Assembly: GCA_023461435.1 (NCBI GenBank)
Contig: JAEYLC010000020.1
Location: forward strand, 62,001 to 126,000
DNA: 64,000 nucleotides
Origin: Bacillota bacterium
GTDB taxonomy: Bacteria > Bacillota > Clostridia > Christensenellales > SZUA-584
Direction of reading: 5' to 3'
A model generated the notes under the pieces. The model had not been told where the DNA came from. It did not search any database and saw nothing but the letters and a program-made list of their open reading frames with translations. Positions within the stretch are counted from its first letter, which is position 1. Each line of letters begins with the position of its first letter. The translations under genes and the position numbers were made by a program. This document shows positions 1 through 8,226 of the stretch, piece after piece.

Positions 1-662
1 GCTTTTTCATTGCCGAGCTTGCCAAGGCAGCTCGCGTAGAACGCCTTGTTGTCGCTGTAGAGGAATTTTTCCAGAGCAAACTCATAGGCGCGTTCATCAT
101 AAGGCATATCGGCAAGGATATCGAGAAGGCAGTCCGAGGCGTAGGCCGACGACGCCGATTCATAGGCGGCAATGACCTTTTCAAGAAAGTCCTTCCCGGC
201 GTTTTTGAGTTCCTCCACGCACGCCTCCGAAAAATCACTCGGCTCTGTGGCCGCCGACACCACGTCAATATAATATGCAAACGGGCGCGGCATATCCATC
301 TCTTCGATGAGCCTCACAACCGTTGTGCGAATATCGTCGCTCTTCTCACCCTCATAATTCTGCATCAGCGAAACCAGCAGCGGATGCGTCGCATCGCTGG
401 CGTCGGCGATACAGTTCAGAAGCGGCCCCGGTATCGCCATATCCGAAAGCATATATCTCCCCAGTTCCGTGACAAGCGCCCCCGGATCCATCGCCTCAAA
501 GTAGCCGCTCGGAGAAAGCCCCGAAAGCCAGTCCTTGGGGCTGCTGAGCCATTCAAGGTAAAGCTCCGGCGCCTGTTCCTCAATCTCATCTTCATTGAGC
601 CCGCTGCTGTGCAGATATTGATGCAGATATTCAGAAAATTTTTGTTCAAAATCGATCAGCAT
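1..662 (-). CDS. Unrecognised helical protein, C-terminus cut by window edge
   Basis: About 220 codons are visible; the C-terminus lies beyond the left edge. The ATG at 662 sits two bases past the TGA (665-667) of the TPR gene upstream, with GGGTGA before it, so the two are probably co-transcribed and translationally coupled. The protein begins MLIDFEQKFSEYLHQYLH and is acidic and rich in Leu, Ala and Glu. It shows no signal peptide or membrane segment. The pattern suggests an all-helical, repeat-type fold (HEAT- or TPR-like), but I recognise no family. A role together with the TPR protein is inferred only from the coupling. Confidence 0.7.
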   Translation of the reverse strand, partial: MLIDFEQKFSEYLHQYLHSSGLNEDEIEEQAPELYLEWLSSPKDWLSGLSPSGYFEAMDPGALVTELGRYMLSDMAIPGPLLNCIADASDATHPLLVSLMQNYEGEKSDDIRTTVVRLIEEMDMPRPFAYYIDVVSAATEPSDFSEACVEELKNAGKDFLEKVIAAYESASSAYASDCLLDILADMPYDERAYEFALEKFLYSDNKAFYASCLGKLGNEK

Positions 663-664
663 AA

Positions 665-2368
665 TCAATCACCCGACTCTTTTCCGCCGAACAGCAGCTT
701 GTAATACTTGCTCAGCGTGATGGGAGATATGCCGTAAATGTCCATGAGCTCCGCTTTCGACGGTATATCATAGTCCTTCTTCACTTCGCAAGTACGAAGC
801 TCCAGCGCCGCGGCGAAAGCGTCGAACGAACGGACCCATTTGCCGTCGTCCTTTCTGGCTTTCACGATCGAGAGCAGCAGTTCCACGCCGAGCGTCACAA
901 ATTCGTCGTTATAGCGCGGACGCGTGTGGCCGATAAAGCTCGTCAGCGCGTCGGCATAACGCTTCGGCAGCGTCTTCAAATCCTCCGACACCGTCCCCAC
1001 GCGCACTTCGGCAATCGCGCCCTTGATGTAGGCCACATACGGTTCCGTGGCGCCCATTTTTTTAAGGTACATAAAGACGTCGTTCTTGATTTCATCCGAC
1101 TCCGAGCTTTTGAGCAGAAAATCGCGGAATATCTCTTCCACCTTATTATCCGAAAACATGCTCATGATCTCAAGCACGATTTTTTTGATGTATTCGTCGC
1201 CGTAATGCAAGCCCCAGAAAATGATTGATTTGAAAAATTCATCGCTTTCCCATTTCTCTTTGAGGCTGCCGTTTCTCTGTTTCAAGCATTCGTTGAGATA
1301 GCCGATGCGGCGCTTGATTTCGTCAAACTGCACCTGATACACATATTCCAGCTCTCTCGCGGCGCCGTTTGCCTTCGCCTGCTCCGCGAGCGCCTTATAA
1401 TAATGCGCAAGGCTGTTATTAGGATCGATTTTGAGTATTTTCACGAAGCTCGAGAGCGCTTCGGCGTATATGCCGCTGTTATAGGCGGCCAATCCGCAAA
1501 AATGCAGTATCCTTAAATCGTACGGCTGAAACGACACGATCTTTAAAAACATCTGATACGCCTTCTGGTGATACCCAAGCTCACAGTATGTGAGCGCGAT
1601 TTTGTGCATATCCTCCGGCTCCGTTTCCCCGAGGCTGTCGAGCTTTTGCAGGTAAACGGCGGCATTGGCGTGATCGTTCATATCCGAATAAAACAACGCG
1701 AGGTTGCAGCAGGCGTGCAGATTGAGCGGCTGCGAACCGAGCACGCGCTTGGAGAGCGCCACCGCTTCCGATTTTCGTCCTTCGAAGAAATAGGCAAGCG
1801 CCAGGTTGTTCATCGCGCTGGTCATCGAATCGTCGCGCTCTGTGACCTTCTCAAGGTGCAAGATCGCTTTTTTATAGTCGCCTTTATCGAGATGCTGCTT
1901 GCCCTCAAAGGCCTCCTCATACATCATGCGGCGGCTGATATCGTGAAGGGCGCCTTCGTCCTCATAGTCTTCCTCATCCATAATATCGAAAAGCTCGTCG
2001 ATATCCTCGGCGTATTCGCCGTCCGGATCAACCGCGAGATACTGCTCAAACGCTTCATCCGCGAGCTCATAGTTTTTGAGGCCCATATAGTTGCACCCGA
2101 GCGCAAACAAACACTCGGTGGGTGTATTGCCGTATTTGGCGATTTTGAGCAGCACATCGTTAGACTCGGCGTAAAGGCCCATCTCCGAATAGATCTGCGC
2201 GATGCTTAAAAGATAGTCCACATTTTCGGGCTCCATGCCCAGCACACAGCGGTAAAGCGCCAACGCTTCGAGGAAGTTCCCCGCGTCGATGTGCTTCTCC
2301 GCTTTTTTTATATAAAACTCTGCCGGTTGATGAAAGCTGAGTACTTTGTTGTTCCTGTTGTCCTTCAT
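665..2368 (-). CDS. Tetratricopeptide-repeat protein with a helix-turn-helix-like tail
   Basis: A 567-residue soluble protein with no signal peptide or membrane segment. Residues from about 15 to 350 form successive TPR units with the usual small/large pattern (for example AEKHIDAGNFLEALALYRCV and AHYYKALAEQ), after an acidic stretch near residue 130 (DIMDEEDYEDEG). TPR arrays are protein-binding scaffolds. The last 100 residues are different: the end reads SKAELMDIYGISPITLSKYY, which resembles a helix-turn-helix or the end of a TFIIB/cyclin-type repeat, so DNA or protein binding is possible. The start ATG follows GGAG with good spacing. The partial gene just downstream is coupled to it. The exact function is unknown. 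Confidence 0.85.
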   Translation of the reverse strand: MKDNRNNKVLSFHQPAEFYIKKAEKHIDAGNFLEALALYRCVLGMEPENVDYLLSIAQIYSEMGLYAESNDVLLKIAKYGNTPTECLFALGCNYMGLKNYELADEAFEQYLAVDPDGEYAEDIDELFDIMDEEDYEDEGALHDISRRMMYEEAFEGKQHLDKGDYKKAILHLEKVTERDDSMTSAMNNLALAYFFEGRKSEAVALSKRVLGSQPLNLHACCNLALFYSDMNDHANAAVYLQKLDSLGETEPEDMHKIALTYCELGYHQKAYQMFLKIVSFQPYDLRILHFCGLAAYNSGIYAEALSSFVKILKIDPNNSLAHYYKALAEQAKANGAARELEYVYQVQFDEIKRRIGYLNECLKQRNGSLKEKWESDEFFKSIIFWGLHYGDEYIKKIVLEIMSMFSDNKVEEIFRDFLLKSSESDEIKNDVFMYLKKMGATEPYVAYIKGAIAEVRVGTVSEDLKTLPKRYADALTSFIGHTRPRYNDEFVTLGVELLLSIVKARKDDGKWVRSFDAFAAALELRTCEVKKDYDIPSKAELMDIYGISPITLSKYYKLLFGGKESGD

Positions 2369-2420
2369 TTAATCTCCTTAACGCTATTATATCATATGCG
2401 GCGCGAAAAACATATGCCGG

Positions 2421-3146
2421 TTATTTTCGGCAGACGAACTGCGCGCGATGCGCACCGATTTTGCACGGCTCCTTCGTCAGAAATTCAAACACGCTGATTT
2501 CGCTGAATCCCGCTTGCGCTAACGTGCGGCGCACCGAGTCTGTCTCGTGCGCATGCTGCACATGCGTTTCGCTGAACCGCTCAAACAGGTTTCCCTTTTT
2601 TATGAAAAGCGTCACATCCATCGTCAATGTGCCGCACTCCTGATCAAAAGAGTTTTTCCATATGCACGATACGTCATCCGAATCGTCAAAATAGATTTGC
2701 CCGTCCATCGCCATGAGCTTTGATTTTGTGCTGATATCGAAAAGCAGCAAGCCGCTGTCTTTAAGCGCACGGTATGCAGAATGTGCAAACTGTTTAAGCC
2801 CGTGTTCATCGATATAGTTAACGCCGTCACACGCACAGATCACCGCGTCCGCCTTTTTTCCCGCTTCAAAGCTTCTCATATCCTGCTGCACAAACGTGAT
2901 ATCGCGCCCGGTTTCGCGCGCGGTCATCGCAGCCTCCCGCAGCATGTCAGATGAAATGTCCGACGCGACAATATCGTGCCCATAGTCATAAAGGCGACAT
3001 GAAATGCTGCCTGTGCCGCATGCCGTCTCATAGATGCGCGCGCCGTTTTTTTCAAGCAGGCTGTTTATGTATGCCGCCCACGCGCCGTAATCCACGTCCG
3101 TCATCAGCTCGTTGTACGCACCCGCCAGAACACTGTAAGCTTTCAC
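2421..3146 (-). CDS. Class I SAM-dependent methyltransferase
   Basis: A Rossmann-fold methyltransferase of about 241 residues. Motif I is seen as YETACGTGSISCRL, followed by the acidic ribose-binding residue in ASDISSDML and a motif IV region (ADAVICACDGVNYI). The N-terminal VLAGAYNELMTDVDYGAW is typical of a clostridial methyltransferase family of unknown substrate. The frame is open further upstream to 3215, but the extra residues do not fit the family. I therefore prefer the GTG at 3146, which has GGAG six bases before it. The substrate cannot be told. It stands alone between the TPR pair and a divergently transcribed zinc-ribbon gene. Confidence 0.8.
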   Translation of the reverse strand: MKAYSVLAGAYNELMTDVDYGAWAAYINSLLEKNGARIYETACGTGSISCRLYDYGHDIVASDISSDMLREAAMTARETGRDITFVQQDMRSFEAGKKADAVICACDGVNYIDEHGLKQFAHSAYRALKDSGLLLFDISTKSKLMAMDGQIYFDDSDDVSCIWKNSFDQECGTLTMDVTLFIKKGNLFERFSETHVQHAHETDSVRRTLAQAGFSEISVFEFLTKEPCKIGAHRAQFVCRK

Positions 3147-3210
3147 AAAAATCTCCGCTACGCTTGGTTTTTCAAATACTATACTATACAGCCGATTTTT
3201 ACACAACCAC

Positions 3211-3263
3211 ACCAAAAGGTCTTAATTTAATCTTATGTACCAAAAGGTCTTAATTTAATCTTA
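3211..3263. repeat. Two 25-bp direct repeats in a divergent promoter region
   Basis: The 25-bp sequence beginning ACCAAAAGGTCTTAA occurs at 3211-3235 and again at 3239-3263, separated by 3 bp. Inside each copy CTTA(A) recurs at an 11-bp step (3221 and 3232; 3249 and 3260). The site lies between the divergent methyltransferase and zinc-ribbon genes, so it may bind a regulator. Direct half-sites one helical turn apart are typical of OmpR/PhoB-family response regulators. Its role is inferred. Confidence 0.65.
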
Positions 3264-3409
3264 ACCCTTGATTTTTAAGAATATCCAACACGGAAAATCC
3301 GCTCACATTTCTATATATTGTCACATTATAGTATCTCTGTACATTCATGTTTTTTACTGCTATGTTTTATGATATTATATTCAAGATCAATAAATAAAAG
3401 GAGACGGTT

Positions 3410-4399
3410 ATGTTTTGTAGAATTTGCGGAAAACAGATTCCGGGCGACAGTGCGTTTTGCACAAATTGCGGAGCTTCGCAGATCCCGACGACCCCTCAGC
3501 AAGCACCTCCGGCCCCGCCGTTTGCGCCATATCCTGCGCCGCAATCCGATTCGGAGCGGACACCGGAGCCATTGCAGCAGTCTTCCGCGCCTCCCCGGGA
3601 AAAGGCAGGTAAAAGAAACGCCCCCGCCCTTATCTTTGCCGTCATATCCGTGTTGCTCGCGGCTGCGCTGGTGCTGTCGTTCCTCGGCATATTGCCGTCG
3701 CCTTTCGGCACGTCCGCAGCGTCTGCCGCGGCTTTCGCTTCCCAAAGCTTTTCGACACCCGAGGAGGCCATTGAAAGCTTTGTCGGATATCTGAAAGCCG
3801 GCGATTATGACGGGGCGCTCGGCACCTGCGCAGTGGGCAATATGGCGAGCGGCTTTGATTATCAGTATACCGCAAAGCGTTTGATGACCCTATTGCCCGT
3901 TGCCACGTCTAATATGCCATCCGAATATCCTCAATATGTCCTGTACAACAGGCATAAAGCCGCGAGAGAGCTGTTGATGCAAATGATATGCTTTTCTGTT
4001 TCGTTTCACATTTCTGACGAAAGCAGAGGCTTAATCGACGGAATGCCGGTAACTCTGGAAAACGGCGAGTTCCCTGACGGACTGATCGAGCAGCTTGACC
4101 CTCTCGCCATATCATCGCTGGAAATTGTTGATATTGCGAAGACATCCATGCATGACGATGAATTGAACCGTGAAAATCAGAAAAAGCAAGCAAAGGTATA
4201 TGGTGCCGATGATGTGCAATTCAGGTCGGTGCTTTATGAATTGGATGGCGGCTACTATGTCGGCGGTTTTACGGTGATCGAGTTTAACGGCAGATGGCAG
4301 ATTCAGAATATGTCCGACCCGATTGTCGGCATATCAGCGTTTGGAACACCGATTCCGGTTTCCGACAAATCCGAATTTGAAAATTTACTTGGATACTGA
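3410..4399 (+). CDS. Zinc-ribbon, single-pass membrane protein
   Basis: A 329-residue protein. Residues 1-21 form a zinc ribbon (CRICG..., then CTNCG; Cys 3, 6, 17, 20). A Pro-rich linker covers about 25-65, a membrane segment follows at about 72-95 (ALIFAVISVLLAAALVLSFL), and the rest is probably outside the cell. The outer part starts with a STPEEAIESFVGYLKAGDYD stretch, similar to the DUF4878/lumazine-binding-like helices found in many Firmicute zinc-ribbon membrane proteins. RBS AAAGGAG precedes the ATG. A strong terminator follows at 4416. Function unknown; an envelope-sensing or anchoring role is a guess. Confidence 0.85.
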   Translation: MFCRICGKQIPGDSAFCTNCGASQIPTTPQQAPPAPPFAPYPAPQSDSERTPEPLQQSSAPPREKAGKRNAPALIFAVISVLLAAALVLSFLGILPSPFGTSAASAAAFASQSFSTPEEAIESFVGYLKAGDYDGALGTCAVGNMASGFDYQYTAKRLMTLLPVATSNMPSEYPQYVLYNRHKAARELLMQMICFSVSFHISDESRGLIDGMPVTLENGEFPDGLIEQLDPLAISSLEIVDIAKTSMHDDELNRENQKKQAKVYGADDVQFRSVLYELDGGYYVGGFTVIEFNGRWQIQNMSDPIVGISAFGTPIPVSDKSEFENLLGY

Positions 4400-4415
4400 T
4401 TAACGGCACTTTTTC

Positions 4416-4444
4416 GGCCCGTGCAAAGCGGCGCGGGCCTTTTC
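4416..4444 (+). terminator. Intrinsic terminator after the zinc-ribbon gene
   Basis: A 9-bp stem (4416-4424 with 4431-4439, starting GGCCCG and ending CGGGCC, one G-U pair) with a 6-base loop is followed by TTTT. It separates the zinc-ribbon gene from the lysine operon. Confidence 0.85.
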
Positions 4445-4498
4445 ATATGGTCAGCACACTGCCGCAAAGTAAATTTATGTACAGTGCTTGCCCTCAGG

Positions 4499-4527
4499 TT
4501 GACGAACACGGCCCGCAATGTTATAAT
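4499..4527 (+). promoter_or_regulatory. Sigma-A promoter of the asd-dapA-dapB operon
   Basis: TTGACG at 4499-4504 and a perfect TATAAT at 4522-4527, separated by exactly 17 bases. Transcription should start near 4534, just before the lysine riboswitch. Confidence 0.9.
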
Positions 4528-4551
4528 CAAACCTACAAATACCATTACAGT

Positions 4552-4712
4552 TTGAGGCGCGGTTTTCAAGAGTATCTGTGCGGAGGCAGCGGGTGCCCGT
4601 GAAGCACATGAAAAAGGGGAAACTGCCGAAGGGAAGCCGTCCGTGAAGGTTTTGCCTGGGTGTATGGCGAACAGCCATGCAACTGCCGTCTTAATCGACG
4701 GAGCGCTGCTGT
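4552..4712 (+). promoter_or_regulatory. Lysine riboswitch (L-box)
   Basis: The leader contains the conserved L-box blocks in order: GAGGCGCGG (outer P1 strand), CAAGAGTA, AAAGGGGAAACTGCCGAAG, CCTGGG, AACTGCC, and the closing GACGGAGCGCT. These are the signature core sequences of the lysine aptamer. It lies between a consensus promoter (4499-4527) and a terminator (4754-4785), upstream of asd-dapA-dapB. The known mechanism for this class is that bound lysine favours the terminator, so high lysine should switch the operon off. Boundaries are approximate. Confidence 0.93.
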
Positions 4713-4753
4713 AGTCCGGCATTGCATTTATGTTTTGCGGTATTATAACGGTG

Positions 4754-4785
4754 GTGCGCTATTGTGTGGTATGCGCACTATTTTT
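4754..4785 (+). terminator. Riboswitch-controlled terminator
   Basis: GTGCGC (4754-4759) pairs with GCGCAC (4773-4778), followed by TATTTTT. Lying between the lysine aptamer and the asd start, it is the expected expression platform. The antiterminator partner was not modelled. Confidence 0.75.
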
Positions 4786-4827
4786 GTATAAAAATATTTT
4801 CTATATATTTATTTGGAGGACAGACTG

Positions 4828-5907
4828 GTGAAAAGGTTTAAGGTAGGCATCGTTGGGGCAACAGGCATGGTGGGACAGCGTTTTGTTTCGCTGCTTTCCG
4901 ACCACCCCTGGTTCGACATCGCTCTTTTGAGCGCAAGCGAGCGTTCGGCGGGCAAAACTTACGGCGAGGCTGTGAAAGGGCGCTGGGCAATGGCAACGCC
5001 GCTGCCCGAAAGCATTGCCAAAATGACTGTTTACGACGCAGCGGATATCAAGAAAGCCGCGGAGACGGTCGACTTTGTATTTTGCGCGATCAGCCTTGAT
5101 AAGGCGCTGACAAAACAGCTCGAAGAATCATATGCTAAAGCAGAAATTCCCGTGGTGTCCAACAACAGCGCGCACCGTTTAACACCCGATGTCCCGATGC
5201 TGATGCCCGAGATCAACCCGCAGCATGTCGGCATCATCGACAGCCAGAGAAAGCGGCTCAGCACAAAGCGCGGTTTCATCGCCGTGAAGCCCAACTGCTC
5301 GATACAGACGTATGTGCCCGCCCTGCATCCGCTTTTTGATCTCGGCATCGAGCAGATCGTGGCCTGCACATATCAGGCAATATCGGGCGCCGGCAAAACG
5401 TTCGATTCATGGCCGGAGATGATCGACAACGTGATCCCGTATATCGGCGGCGAAGAACAAAAGAGCGAACAGGAGCCTTTAAAGATCTGGGGACACATTG
5501 AAGACGGCGTGATTGTGAACACAAGCTCGCCTGTGATCACGACACAGTGCATTCGCGTCCCCGTTTCCGACGGACACTTGGCGGCCACGTTCGTGAAATT
5601 CACGAATAAGCCGTCCGCAGACGAGATCAAGCAAAGATGGCAAAGCTTCAGGGGCGTTCCGCAGGAGCTCAGGCTGCCGAGCGCGCCCGAGCAGTTCCTC
5701 GTATATTTCGAGGACGACGCGCGGCCGCAGACCAAGCTGGACCGTGACAACGGCGGCGGCATGTCCGTTTCTATCGGACGCCTTCGCGAAGACCCGATTT
5801 ACGACTATAAATTCGTTTGCCTCAGCCACAACACGCTGCGGGGCGCAGCGGGCGGCGCTGTGCTGATGGCCGAGCTGCTTGCCGCCAAGGGCTATTTTGA
5901 CAGGTGA
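4828..5907 (+). CDS. asd: Aspartate-semialdehyde dehydrogenase
   Basis: Reduces aspartyl phosphate to aspartate semialdehyde with NADPH, the branch point for lysine/diaminopimelate, threonine and methionine. About 359 residues. The N-terminal GIVGATGMVGQRF is the dinucleotide-binding motif, and the catalytic Cys lies in KPNCSIQTYVPAL. The length and the GMVGQRF and NCSIQ motifs fit the longer archaeal/fungal-type branch, which many Clostridia use. I chose GTG 4828 because GGAGGA (4815-4820) stands seven bases before it; the frame is open from TTG 4813, but that codon overlaps the RBS. It is the first gene of the riboswitch operon, 28 bp from dapA. Confidence 0.95.
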   Translation: MKRFKVGIVGATGMVGQRFVSLLSDHPWFDIALLSASERSAGKTYGEAVKGRWAMATPLPESIAKMTVYDAADIKKAAETVDFVFCAISLDKALTKQLEESYAKAEIPVVSNNSAHRLTPDVPMLMPEINPQHVGIIDSQRKRLSTKRGFIAVKPNCSIQTYVPALHPLFDLGIEQIVACTYQAISGAGKTFDSWPEMIDNVIPYIGGEEQKSEQEPLKIWGHIEDGVIVNTSSPVITTQCIRVPVSDGHLAATFVKFTNKPSADEIKQRWQSFRGVPQELRLPSAPEQFLVYFEDDARPQTKLDRDNGGGMSVSIGRLREDPIYDYKFVCLSHNTLRGAAGGAVLMAELLAAKGYFDR

Positions 5908-5935
5908 CTTATAACCTGAGGAAGGAAGCTTGATT

Positions 5936-6817
5936 ATGAGTATTTTTACAGGAGCCGGCACCGCGCTTGTAACGCCGTTTGACGATAACGGCATTGATTT
6001 TGCCGCATTTGAAACGCTGATCGAATATCAGATTGAAGGCGGTATTGATGCGCTCGTCGTCTGCGGCACGACAGGCGAATCTTCGACGATGACCAAGGAA
6101 GAAGACTTGAGCGCTATCGAATTCGTCGTCAAACAGGCAGCGGGGCGTGTTCCCGTTATCGCCGGAACGGGCAGCAACAACACCGTTTCTGCGATTGAAA
6201 CCTCTATGGAAGCTGCCGACCTCGGCGTAGACGGCCTGCTTTTGGTGACGCCGTATTACAACAAGTGTACCGACGTGGGGCTGATTAAGCACTATCACGC
6301 GATTGCGGACGCGGTGAGCACCCCGATCGTGGTTTATAACATACCCGGACGCACGGGCGTCAATATCAAGCCCTGCGTGATGAAGGAAATCACCGCACAC
6401 GAAAACATCGTGGCGGTCAAGGACGCAACCGGCAATATCGCTCAGATCACCGAAACCGCGCGCCTCTGCCCCGATATCGACATATATTCAGGGTGCGACG
6501 ACCATGTGGTGCCGCTGCTCTCTTTGGGCGGCAAGGGCGTGATCTCCGTGATATCCAACCTGTTGCCGGGCCTCACGCACGAGATGGTGATGAGCTTCCT
6601 TAAGGGTGATGTTGCGCGTTCGAGAGAGCTGCAGTTCAAGCTCAATCCGCTTATCGACGCGCTTTTCCTTGAGGTCAACCCCATCCCCGTCAAGATGGCG
6701 CTCAACATGATTGGCATCAATGTGGGGCTGCCGCGCATGCCGCTGACCGAGATGAGCGCCGACAAGGCCGTTATTTTGAAGAAGGAACTGATGGCGCTCG
6801 ATTTTGATATCGCCTGA
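5936..6817 (+). CDS. dapA: 4-hydroxy-tetrahydrodipicolinate synthase
   Basis: Condenses aspartate semialdehyde with pyruvate, the first committed step of the diaminopimelate/lysine pathway. It is a 293-residue TIM barrel. Visible family motifs are VCGTTGESSTM (substrate phosphate/carboxylate loop), YNIPGRTGVN with the catalytic Tyr, and VAVKDATGN, whose Lys forms the Schiff base with pyruvate. ATG 5936 follows AGGAAGG. A TTG six bases earlier is in frame but falls too close to the RBS. It is the second gene of the lysine-riboswitch operon, downstream of asd and upstream of the dapB fusion. Confidence 0.97.
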   Translation: MSIFTGAGTALVTPFDDNGIDFAAFETLIEYQIEGGIDALVVCGTTGESSTMTKEEDLSAIEFVVKQAAGRVPVIAGTGSNNTVSAIETSMEAADLGVDGLLLVTPYYNKCTDVGLIKHYHAIADAVSTPIVVYNIPGRTGVNIKPCVMKEITAHENIVAVKDATGNIAQITETARLCPDIDIYSGCDDHVVPLLSLGGKGVISVISNLLPGLTHEMVMSFLKGDVARSRELQFKLNPLIDALFLEVNPIPVKMALNMIGINVGLPRMPLTEMSADKAVILKKELMALDFDIA

Positions 6818-6854
6818 ATGCCAATAGAGAACAAACGTAAGATAAGAGGTTAGA

Positions 6855-8063
6855 ATGATCAATATACTGATATGCGGCGCAAACGGTAAAATGGGTCAGA
6901 CGGTCGCCAAGTTTGCAGCGAATTCCGAGGACACGCGCGTCTGCGCGGGCATCGATAAACTGCCGGACGCCCTCCCCAACGATTTTCCGGTATATGCCGA
7001 CATATTTGACTGCCGCGAAACCGCGGACGTTATCATCGATTTTTCCCGTCCCGACGCGCTCGATTCGAATTTGAGGTACGCGCTGACTCACAATATCCCC
7101 ATCGTGGTATGCACGACGGGCTACACGGACGAGGAGAAGACAAAAATCAAAAACGCGGCGACTCAGATTCCGCTCTTCTTTTCCGCCAACATGTCGCTTG
7201 GCGTCAACCTCCAGATGGAGCTGTCCCGCAGGGCCGCTGCGTTTCTCGGCGAAGACTGCGATATCGAGATCGTCGAAAAGCATCATAATCAGAAGGTGGA
7301 TTCCCCGAGCGGCACCGCTCTCGCGATCGCGGAGGTCATCAACGATGCGCTGATGGCGCCAAAGCCTTTCGTTTGCGGACGCTGCACGCGCACCGAAAAG
7401 CGCGGCCGTGAAATTGGCATCCACGCGGTGCGCGGCGGCACGATACCCGGCGAGCACAGCGTTTATTTTATCGGCACGGATGAAATCGTGGAGATCAAGC
7501 ATACCGCCCAATCGCGGCAGATATTCGCGGTCGGCGCGTTGCGCGCGGCGTCGTTTGTCTGCGGCAAACCGGCGGGTTTTTACAGCATGAACGACATCAT
7601 CAGCCAATCTGCCGTGACAAGCGTCTATAAAGACGACGGGCAAGCCGTTGTGACGCTGTCCGAGCTCACATTCTCACCGGAAACAGCTGCCAATGTATTT
7701 GAGGATATCGCGCAAGCGGATATCAAGATCGACATCATCAGCCAGACGATGCCGCATGACGGCAAGGCCAGCCTGTCGTTCTCTCTCCCCCGCGCCGATC
7801 TGAAAAGCTGTCTTAAGGCTATCGCCAAATACCGCAAGGAATGCGGAGAAATCATTGAAACGTCGTCGCTGAGTAAGCTCACCGTGGAGGGCGCGGGCAT
7901 GCAGCAGCAAACCGGCGTGGCGGCGAAGCTGTTCGGAGCGCTCGCCAAAAAGGATATCGGCATCGCGATCATCACCACGTCTGAGACGAACATCAGCTTT
8001 TGCGTGGATACCGGCAGAGCCGTGGATGCGATCAGCGTGGTGGCGGAAGCGTTCTGTTTGTAG
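6855..8063 (+). CDS. dapB: 4-hydroxy-tetrahydrodipicolinate reductase fused to aspartokinase-type ACT domains
   Basis: A 402-residue protein, against the 240-270 usual for DapB. Residues 1-247 are a complete DapB: GANGKMGQ (8-15, NAD(P)H binding), CTTGYT near 86-91, and the catalytic HHNQKVDSPSGTA (143-154). Residues from about 252 to 402 match the regulatory C-terminus of aspartokinase: two ACT domains, with ADIKIDIISQT (288-298), DGKASLSFSLPRADL, VEGAGMQQQTGVAAKLFGAL (344-363) and ITTSETNISF (373-382). In aspartokinase these blocks bind lysine or threonine. Lysine feedback on this DapB is therefore a reasonable inference, not shown. The reading frame is unbroken across the junction. It closes the riboswitch operon; a terminator follows at 8095. 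Confidence 0.93.
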   Translation: MINILICGANGKMGQTVAKFAANSEDTRVCAGIDKLPDALPNDFPVYADIFDCRETADVIIDFSRPDALDSNLRYALTHNIPIVVCTTGYTDEEKTKIKNAATQIPLFFSANMSLGVNLQMELSRRAAAFLGEDCDIEIVEKHHNQKVDSPSGTALAIAEVINDALMAPKPFVCGRCTRTEKRGREIGIHAVRGGTIPGEHSVYFIGTDEIVEIKHTAQSRQIFAVGALRAASFVCGKPAGFYSMNDIISQSAVTSVYKDDGQAVVTLSELTFSPETAANVFEDIAQADIKIDIISQTMPHDGKASLSFSLPRADLKSCLKAIAKYRKECGEIIETSSLSKLTVEGAGMQQQTGVAAKLFGALAKKDIGIAIITTSETNISFCVDTGRAVDAISVVAEAFCL

Positions 8064-8094
8064 TTTAAGATGCAGAATAGAAAATTTGGAATCG

Positions 8095-8120
8095 AGGCGC
8101 GGAAATTCCGCGCCTTTTTT
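8095..8120 (+). terminator. Terminator of the asd-dapA-dapB operon
   Basis: An almost perfect stem (GGCGCGGAA with TTCCGCGCC) and TTTTTT, 32 bases after the dapB stop. Confidence 0.9.
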
Positions 8121-8130
8121 GTGTTGCATT

Positions 8131-8160
8131 TTTTCGGACGTCCAATGGACGCCCCTACGA
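8131..8160. repeat. Dispersed intergenic repeat, family A (CCCCTACG type)
   Basis: A short palindromic unit, CGGACGTCCAATGGACGCCC followed by CTACGA, directly after the dapB terminator. Further units with the same layout, an imperfect inverted repeat ending CCCCTAC, lie at 15471-15712. The sequence GACTAGTCAA close to its right end (8177) is also found beside the 15.7 kb cluster. Non-coding. Confidence 0.55.
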
Positions 8161-8226
8161 CTCACACTTGTCTAATGACTAGTCAATTTCGTAGAAAAAA
8201 AATCCTTTTTCTTTCTCTCAAGCGTC

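Noticed and set aside
3211..3263. Two identical 25-bp repeats considered as a small CRISPR
   Set aside because: Only two copies with a 3-bp gap and no cas gene; a regulator site is more likely.
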